A stretch of 10,802 nt of DNA. Source: JBBRXZ01 sp038232415 (GTDB lineage Bacteria; Patescibacteriota; Saccharimonadia; Saccharimonadales; UBA4665). Of the stretch, positions 6,917 through 10,802 are shown piece after piece; the first letter of the stretch is position 1, and every line of letters starts with the position of its first letter. Location of the stretch: contig JBBSHY010000028.1 of assembly GCA_038232415.1 (NCBI GenBank), positions 1 to 10,802 of the forward strand, in the 5' to 3' direction. The translations under genes were made by a program, and so were the position numbers. The notes beneath the pieces are model-generated. The model did not search any database and was not told the DNA's origin. It saw only the letters and a program-made list of their open reading frames with translations.

Positions 6917-8350
6917 TTATTCTAGCACGCGAACCTTGATTGTGTCTGTTGTCCCAACTACGCCCGGGTGAAGACCGGAGGCAGTAATCACAATGTCTCC
7001 TTTATGGAACAATTTATGCTGCCGCAACCAATCGGTGACTTTTACGGCAGCCATAGGATCTACCGGCTGAACATAACTCTTATTACCGTACACAATAGCC
7101 AGCTGCTGAGCGGTACGCTTATCGCTGGTTACAGCAATCAGCGGAATGGCAGTGCGCCGGGCGGCAATTTGCAGAGCTATAGCTCCGGACTTGGTCTCGA
7201 CTACAATCGCCTTGGCCGCTATGTCCTCTGCCAGGCTAATGACGGCTTTGCTTATTGAAGCCTGGCGGCTGTGATCTTCATTGCTGGGGAAGCTGACTTT
7301 AAGAGGCATGTGTTCTTCGGTGTATAGAATGACTCGCTTCATGGTCTGGACCGCTTCCACCGGGTATTTACCGCTGGCTGTCTCGTCGCTCAGCATCACA
7401 CAGTCTGCCCCAACTATAACGGCCGAAGCTACATCTGATACTTCAGCCCGGCTGGGGCTAGGGTGTTCAGTCATTGTAGCCAGCATATGAGTGGCCACTA
7501 TTGTCGGTGTAGCAAACCGCTCCCCTAAACCAATAATCTGTCGTTGAACTATGGGTACGCTTTCAGGCGGTGTCTCCACGGCCAGATCACCACGGGCAAT
7601 CATAACGGCATCACAGGCTTTTATAATTTCTTCTATATGATCAACAGCCGCTTTGGTCTCAATCTTGGCGATGACTTTAGCAGCACTATTCATAGACCTT
7701 AGAAGGTTTTTCAGGGTAGTAATATCTTCGGCGGTCTGCACGAAACTAAGAGCTACATAATCAATATCCTGAGCCGAACCATACACCAGATCAGCCCGGT
7801 CTTTGGCAGTAATGATATCACCGGCAAAGTCCGTATCCGGCAGGTTTATGCCTTTTCGTTTTATAAGTATGCCGTCATTTTCCGCTTCAGCATAGACTAC
7901 ACCCTTACGGACACTGGTCACAGTTGTCTGCACTTTACCGTCATACAAATAAATTCTTTCGCCGCGTTTGACCTTCTTGCTTAAATCATATTGCGTAGGT
8001 AAGTGGCCGGTAACCGCAAAATCAGATTTGTAACCAAAGCTCAGCCCCTGTCCTTTCGCCACATTAAAAATGCCGTCAAAATCACCCAGCCGAATTTTAG
8101 GCCCTTGTAAGTCCTGGATAATAGCAACTGGCTTACCGGAGGCCGCGCTGGCTTTACGAATCCATTTAATCTGACGAGTCCGCTCGTCCGGCGTACCATG
8201 ACCAAAGTTAAGACGAAAGCCGTTCGCTCCCCTGCGTAGCAGGGCCAGAATAGTTTCATAGCTATCTGACGACGGCCCTACTGTAACAATAATTTTAGTA
8301 CGCTTAAATCGGCTTAGCGGCACATTCGGTATAGTATTTTTTAGCTGCAT
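6917..8350 (-). CDS. pyk: Pyruvate kinase, probably K+-independent type
   Basis: Converts phosphoenolpyruvate and ADP to pyruvate and ATP. Its 477 residues match bacterial enzymes. Motifs in order: 'KRTKIIVTVGPSS' (16-28), 'FRLNFGHG' (45-52), 'DLQGPKIRLGD' (80-90), 'LSFVQ' (201-205), 'AKIET' (228-232, Lys229 and Glu231 at the active site), 'ARGDLAVE' (252-259), 'ATHML' (286-290), 'SRAEVSDVASAV' (300-311) and 'MLSDETASG' (319-327). A C-terminal allosteric-type domain spans about 360-477. 'DLQGPKIR' carries Lys85 where K+-dependent enzymes have Glu and Leu81 where they have Thr. Gly50 replaces the K+-ligand Ser of NFSHG, and Asp322 replaces Gly of SGETA. It is the first gene of the glycolytic run, with a promoter about 60 nt upstream. 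The family is secure; the ion requirement is inferred. Confidence 0.97.
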   Translation of the reverse strand: MQLKNTIPNVPLSRFKRTKIIVTVGPSSDSYETILALLRRGANGFRLNFGHGTPDERTRQIKWIRKASAASGKPVAIIQDLQGPKIRLGDFDGIFNVAKGQGLSFGYKSDFAVTGHLPTQYDLSKKVKRGERIYLYDGKVQTTVTSVRKGVVYAEAENDGILIKRKGINLPDTDFAGDIITAKDRADLVYGSAQDIDYVALSFVQTAEDITTLKNLLRSMNSAAKVIAKIETKAAVDHIEEIIKACDAVMIARGDLAVETPPESVPIVQRQIIGLGERFATPTIVATHMLATMTEHPSPSRAEVSDVASAVIVGADCVMLSDETASGKYPVEAVQTMKRVILYTEEHMPLKVSFPSNEDHSRQASISKAVISLAEDIAAKAIVVETKSGAIALQIAARRTAIPLIAVTSDKRTAQQLAIVYGNKSYVQPVDPMAAVKVTDWLRQHKLFHKGDIVITASGLHPGVVGTTDTIKVRVLE

Positions 8351-8411
8351 ATCTGTCGCCCCGCCCGGCTTATAATCAGTGTTTTATCATAAGTAGTAAA
8401 AGTATAAGCTA

Positions 8412-8440
8412 AGTATATAATGCGCAGCTAATAATGTAAA
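8412..8440 (-). promoter_or_regulatory. Sigma70-type promoter for the pyk-pgk-tpiA run
   Basis: The minus strand reads TTTACA (8435-8440), a 17-nt spacer and TATACT (8412-8417), close to the -35/-10 consensus with ideal spacing. Initiation near 8405 gives a leader of roughly 55 nt before the pyk ATG at 8350. A second possible -10, TG-A-TTATAA (TTATAA at 8370-8375), would give a leader of about 12 nt. No riboswitch-like fold is evident in so short a leader. Confidence 0.65.
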
Positions 8441-8468
8441 AGACTGCTTAAAAATAAGAGTCAGTTTT
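8438..8468 (-). terminator. Weak hairpin at the 3' end of the sensor-like gene
   Basis: The minus-strand transcript forms AAAACTG (8462-8468) against CAGTCTTTT (8438-8446, one bulged C), with an inner CUUA/UAAG helix, and ends in CUUUUA. The stem is AU-rich and overlaps both the stop codon of the upstream gene and the -35 of the pyk promoter. It may separate the two transcripts, but stability looks modest. Confidence 0.35.
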
Positions 8469-9003
8469 AATATTCTTCTGTGCTAATACCGCTCAGTACA
8501 AACACTACAGCTAGCAGAATCATTGAGACAATACCTCCTAGCAGAGCTAACTGCAGAGTCATCGTCTCGTTTTTTTCAACTTCACGCAATGACCGGCCGC
8601 TCAGCACATAGTAATTCTTGGCAGCGACGCTCACGGCCGCCACCCGCACGTTCTTTTGGGGCTGCCAGGTTACGGCATTATAATCTTTCCCCTTAGCAGC
8701 AGTCAGTAAACCGATCAGTATCTTGGGGACATGACCGTTTAAATAGCCTGAACCGGTTACAACGCGTCCGGTTTTGTCATAGATAATCGTAAAAGGAGCC
8801 AGGCTGGTAGCTATATTGACGCTTCCATATACTTGTCCCAAAGCTAGGTTATCGTGATTTAGTGCTGCTGCGGTATCTTCAGCTAGTTGTATCTGCGGGT
8901 AATTGGCATCGCTGCGCTGGACTTGCTGGGCTACGGTATATATAGTACCGAATAATACTACCAGGGTAATAGCCACGAAAAGCCAGGGAAGAAGCTTCTT
9001 CAT
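8467..9003 (-). CDS. Hypothetical membrane protein with sensor-like extracytoplasmic domain
   Basis: I do not recognise a named family. The 178 residues form an N-terminal membrane segment (about 5-25, after Met-Lys-Lys), an extracytoplasmic domain (about 28-147), a second membrane segment (about 150-171), and only seven cytoplasmic residues. The middle region reads like a PAS/Cache-type ligand-binding fold. It has a helix leading out of the membrane, a strand pair 'FTIIYDKTGRVV' (71-82) with 'GSGYLNG' (84-90), then 'NVRVAAVSVAAKNYYVLSGRSLREVEK' features (118-144) running back into the membrane. That layout is the input half of a histidine kinase or chemoreceptor without any output domain; the comparison is inference only. 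The ATG follows an extended -10 box with almost no leader. The gene precedes pyk, with a weak hairpin between. Confidence 0.8.
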   Translation of the reverse strand: MKKLLPWLFVAITLVVLFGTIYTVAQQVQRSDANYPQIQLAEDTAAALNHDNLALGQVYGSVNIATSLAPFTIIYDKTGRVVTGSGYLNGHVPKILIGLLTAAKGKDYNAVTWQPQKNVRVAAVSVAAKNYYVLSGRSLREVEKNETMTLQLALLGGIVSMILLAVVFVLSGISTEEY

Positions 9004-9012
9004 AAGAATACA

Positions 9013-9021
9013 ATTATACCA
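9013..9021 (-). promoter_or_regulatory. Extended -10 promoter giving a nearly leaderless message for the sensor-like gene
   Basis: The minus strand carries TGG-TATAAT, a perfect -10 with the TG extension. Its end is 10 nt from the ATG at 9003, so transcription should start within about 3 nt of the start codon, and no ribosome site is present. A recognisable -35 is lacking, as is common with extended -10 promoters. Confidence 0.6.
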
Positions 9022-9115
9022 TACTTTACGCGATTCGCACTACTAAGCTAGGAATAAAAAATACTAATGCAAACCTGGAATACTACTGGTTAGCAGCGTT
9101 ATACTCAGGTGTTCG

Positions 9116-9144
9116 TTGCACTTAAGCCTGAATAGATTTATATT
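9116..9144 (+). promoter_or_regulatory. Putative promoter of the CNNM/CorC-like gene
   Basis: TTGCAC (9116-9121), 17 nt, then TATATT (9139-9144) lie just before the ATG at 9156. Start of transcription near 9151 would leave about 5 nt of leader, and there is no Shine-Dalgarno sequence before the ATG. An imperfect inverted repeat (TCAGG at 9105-9109, CCTGA at 9127-9131) flanks the -35 and could be an operator. The divergent gap 9004-9155 holds nothing else that I can identify. An alternative -10, TATACT at 9100-9105, lacks a -35. Confidence 0.45.
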
Positions 9145-9155
9145 ATCTCAATATC

Positions 9156-10166
9156 ATGACTTTATTCCTCGTAATTCTTCTGCTGGCGCATTCCGCGCTA
9201 TTTTCGGGCCTGACTATAGGGCTTATGAGTTTAAGTACGCATGATGTAAAACGCAAAAAGGATTTAGGTGACACCAGTGCCGCCAAGATTTATCCTTTGC
9301 GCAAACAAGGGAATTTGCTGATTGTTACTCTAATGGTAGGTAACGTAGCTGCTAACGCCATTCTTTCTGTTTATCTGGGAAGTATTGCTCCAGGACTTAT
9401 TGCCAGCATTGTTGCCATAACGTTGATTGCTGTATTCGGAGGTATAATTCCCCAGGCAATTTTTTCGAGGCATGCTTTTCGCTTAAGCGCTTCCTTCGCG
9501 CCGCTTATGCAATTTTATCTATATTTACTTTACCCTTTTTGTAAACCTATGGCGTGTGTACTCGATAAGTTATTGGGCGAAGAACTAGCGGTAATATATA
9601 GCCGCAAGGAGTTACTGCAAATTCTTGAAGAGCACGCCGAAGATAAGCGGAGCGAAATAAAGCGTGACGAAGAACGGATTGCCCGAGGCGCGTTGACGTT
9701 TGGAGATAAGTTTGTTAAAGACATAATGACCCCTCGCTCGGTCATGCAGACATGCGAAGCATCCACAGAAATCAACCCAGATAACATAGATAAGTTACAA
9801 AAAACCGGATTTTCCCGGATATTCGTAACCGATGGTTCACCCGACAAGATTATAGGCACTGTACATATTCATGCCTTGCTAGGTTCGGCTAATCTGGGCA
9901 AACGTATGAAGGAGATATGTGATAAACCCTTTTTCATTCATGAAGATGATCTGCTAGATAACGCCCTGAATGCCTTTTTAAAAACAAAGCATCACTTATA
10001 CGGTGTAGTAAACCAGTTCGAAGAAGTTGTCGGCGCGGTGTCTATAGAGGATGTAATAGAAGAAATAACCGGACGGGAAATAGTCGACGAATTTGACCAA
10101 TATGACGATCTGCGTGCCGTAGCCCGCAAACATAGCACTAAAGCCCTCAATAGAGATGACGTTTAG
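9156..10166 (+). CDS. CNNM/CorC-type membrane protein: DUF21 transmembrane domain plus CBS pair
   Basis: Probable divalent-cation (Mg2+/Co2+) transport-related protein of the CNNM/CorC (COG1253-like) family. The transmembrane DUF21 domain (about 1-150) has 'FSGLTIGLMSLS' (16-27), 'VGNVAANAILS' (61-71) and 'FGGIIPQAIFSRHA' (94-107). A helical linker (about 150-185) follows, with 'DIMTPRSVM' (189-197) opening the CBS pair. CBS1 spans about 190-245. CBS2 spans about 253-308 and ends in the typical 'GAVSIEDVIEEITGREIVDEFD' region (293-314). The extra C-terminal CorC/HlyC domain of hemolysin-like members is absent; the protein ends at 336 with a short charged tail. Gly96 takes the place of the usual Glu of GEI(I)PQ/K. 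The 'IIPQ...SRHA' wording is closer to eukaryotic CNNM than to many bacterial CorC proteins. Stop is TAG. It is a single-gene plus-strand unit; transport activity is unproven for much of the family. Confidence 0.92.
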   Translation: MTLFLVILLLAHSALFSGLTIGLMSLSTHDVKRKKDLGDTSAAKIYPLRKQGNLLIVTLMVGNVAANAILSVYLGSIAPGLIASIVAITLIAVFGGIIPQAIFSRHAFRLSASFAPLMQFYLYLLYPFCKPMACVLDKLLGEELAVIYSRKELLQILEEHAEDKRSEIKRDEERIARGALTFGDKFVKDIMTPRSVMQTCEASTEINPDNIDKLQKTGFSRIFVTDGSPDKIIGTVHIHALLGSANLGKRMKEICDKPFFIHEDDLLDNALNAFLKTKHHLYGVVNQFEEVVGAVSIEDVIEEITGREIVDEFDQYDDLRAVARKHSTKALNRDDV

Positions 10167-10193
10167 TTCTATGCGCCCTTTATAATAATGACT

Positions 10194-10268
10194 TGGTGAT
10201 CCCGCGGAGAATCGAACTCCGATTGCCAGGATGAAAACCTGGTGTCCTAGCCGTTAGACGACGGGACC
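10194..10268 (-). tRNA. tRNA-Glu (anticodon UUC) with encoded CCA
   Basis: The minus strand folds into a full cloverleaf. The acceptor is GGTCCCG/CGGGATC with a G2-U71 wobble. The D-arm is GTCT...GGAC, the anticodon stem CCAGG/CCTGG with loop TTTTCAT (anticodon TTC), the variable loop CAAT, and the T-arm CGGAG-TTCGATT-CTCCG. The discriminator A is followed by encoded CCA. A possible -10 (TAAAAT, 10280-10285) would start transcription about 5 nt before the mature 5' end. It converges on the CNNM-like gene, 27 nt away, with no clear terminator between. Confidence 0.97.
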
Positions 10269-10314
10269 ACGCCTTAGACATTTTAGAACTGGTACACCTT
10301 ATAATAACAGATGT

Positions 10315-10352
10315 AAAAATAAAATCCCCCTCCCACACAACAGAGGGGGATT
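10315..10352 (-). terminator. Strong intrinsic terminator for the surface-protein gene
   Basis: A perfect 10-bp stem (AATCCCCCTC at 10323-10332 with GAGGGGGATT at 10343-10352) has a 10-nt loop. Read on the minus strand, the stem is followed by TTATTTTTAC, a good U-tract. On the plus strand the following sequence is only moderately T-rich, so the minus direction fits best. It lies about 100 nt after the surface-protein stop and insulates the tRNA gene. Confidence 0.8.
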
Positions 10353-10455
10353 GATTTAGAGATTTTTGTATTTAGAGCGGCCAGTCAATGCCTTTTAACT
10401 GCTGGTAAGTTTAGCACAAAAGCTGGTTTTGCGCTAGTGCTTATCCACAGGTTTC
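10353..10455. other. 3' untranslated stretch of the surface-protein gene with a small hairpin and a DnaA-box 9-mer
   Basis: No gene is seen here. TTATCCACA (10441-10449) is a perfect match to the DnaA-box consensus, six bases beyond the surface-protein stop. An 8-bp imperfect hairpin (GCACAAAA at 10414-10421, TTTTGCGC at 10427-10434, loop of 5) pairs fully in minus-strand RNA with one G-U. It has no U-tract after it, so it is not a terminator; it may protect the 3' end or be chance. Confidence 0.4.
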
Positions 10456-10802
10456 TTACTGGCGGCTCAATCGGCGGCTAAGCAAGTATCGGTAAGCTAC
10501 AGCACTTATAGCTGTTACGGCTCCAAACAGGAGGGCAACATTCCCAGGTCCCACGTTTATCAGGCTGGTTGGTGCGCTGCTTACAGTAGTAGTTGGTGGT
10601 GCCGCTGGTGGAGGAGTTGATGGAGGAGTTACGGGTGGAGGAGTCACTACAGGAGGCGTGTTCGGACTAAAGGTAACATTCTTACTACACTGAGGGCCGT
10701 TAGCCGTCTTATCCTCGCCATTGACATCGAAGTGTGCAGTGGCGCTTATGGTGTAAGTGCCGGCAGCGGCATACTGGTGGGTTTGGCCGACAGCAGTGCT
10801 GG
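10456..10802 (-). CDS. C-terminal part of a surface protein: PKD-like module, Pro/Thr linker, membrane tail
   Basis: The frame is open to the right edge, so only the last 114 residues are present and the start lies outside. Visible first is the end of a PKD/Ig-like beta module ('GQTHQYAAAGTYTISATAHF', 5-24, then 'CSKNVTFS' at 38-45). It is followed by a Pro/Thr-rich, wall-spanning-type linker (about 46-78), 'SLINVGPGNV' (79-88), a hydrophobic helix (about 87-103) and a basic tail ending 'SRRLSRQ'. This is the layout of a Gram-positive-type, sortase-anchored or membrane-anchored surface protein with its C-terminus inside. The spot where LPxTG is expected reads LINVG, so sortase processing is doubtful. 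A strong terminator follows. The exact family cannot be told from this fragment. Confidence 0.85.
   Translation of the reverse strand, partial: STAVGQTHQYAAAGTYTISATAHFDVNGEDKTANGPQCSKNVTFSPNTPPVVTPPPVTPPSTPPPAAPPTTTVSSAPTSLINVGPGNVALLFGAVTAISAVAYRYLLSRRLSRQ

Noticed and set aside
8351..8466. Riboswitch in the pyk leader
   Set aside because: The predicted leader is only about 55 nt and shows no conserved aptamer-like core; the promoter and a weak upstream hairpin account for the structure seen.
9530..9859. 109-residue minus-strand open frame inside the CNNM-like gene
   Set aside because: It is antisense to the linker and CBS region of a well-supported gene, with Ser/Leu-rich composition typical of a reverse-frame shadow.
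10180..10307. TTATAATAA direct repeats flanking tRNA-Glu (10180-10188 and 10299-10307), possible attachment sites
   Set aside because: The repeat is 9 bp of pure A/T, lies outside the tRNA rather than duplicating its 3' end, and no integrase or foreign gene is present.
10323..10352. CRISPR or mobile-element inverted repeat
   Set aside because: A single perfect stem with a following U-tract in the minus direction is explained as a terminator; there is no second copy and no transposase.
10456..10647. Separate 63-residue protein starting at a GTG in the Pro-rich stretch
   Set aside because: The same frame stays open upstream to the window edge and encodes a PKD-like module, so this is the tail of a larger gene, not a separate start.

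Overview
The window looks like a piece of a small-genome Candidate Phyla Radiation bacterium, most likely a member of Candidatus Saccharibacteria (TM7). Four things suggest this. The lower-glycolysis genes are compactly packed. An RpfB-like wall hydrolase gene sits next to ksgA. One tail-anchored hypothetical protein has a C-terminal pattern that I associate with this lineage. A proline/threonine-rich surface protein ends in a relic of the 'LPxTG-PGN' tail common in TM7 proteins. These are inferences from pattern recognition, not database hits. All visible stops are TAA or TAG, and no reading frame needs recoded UGA.

Positions 1-9003 are all on the minus strand. Read in the direction of transcription, they hold a two-membrane-segment protein with a sensor-like extracytoplasmic domain (8467-9003), then pyk, pgk and tpiA (pyruvate kinase, phosphoglycerate kinase, triosephosphate isomerase). 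Next come a proline/acid-rich tail-anchored protein, a UvrD/PcrA helicase, an RpfB/YabE-like wall hydrolase, and rsmA/ksgA, whose 3' part lies outside the window. Gaps within pyk-pgk-tpiA-hypothetical are only 5-24 nt, so this is probably one transcript from a well-formed promoter at 8412-8440. The hydrolase and ksgA are 3 nt apart and probably co-transcribed.

On the plus strand, 9156-10166 encodes a CNNM/CorC-type membrane protein with a CBS pair, divergent from the sensor-like gene. It converges on a tRNA-Glu(UUC) gene on the minus strand (10194-10268). Further on are a strong minus-strand terminator (10315-10352), a 3' untranslated stretch containing a perfect DnaA-box 9-mer, and the C-terminal 114 residues of a surface protein that runs off the right edge.

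Functionally, the glycolytic genes cover the payoff phase (triose-P interconversion, 3-phosphoglycerate to ATP, PEP to pyruvate plus ATP), without GAPDH, mutase or enolase in view. The wall hydrolase plus rRNA methylase pair repeats the rpfB-ksgA and yabE-rnmV-ksgA neighbourhoods of Actinobacteria and Firmicutes. I see no CRISPR array, insertion sequence, prophage or obviously new multi-gene system. The most interesting signals are a recurrent leaderless-promoter arrangement, loss of K+-site residues in pyruvate kinase, a missing conserved Glu in the CNNM domain, and the decayed sorting signal.
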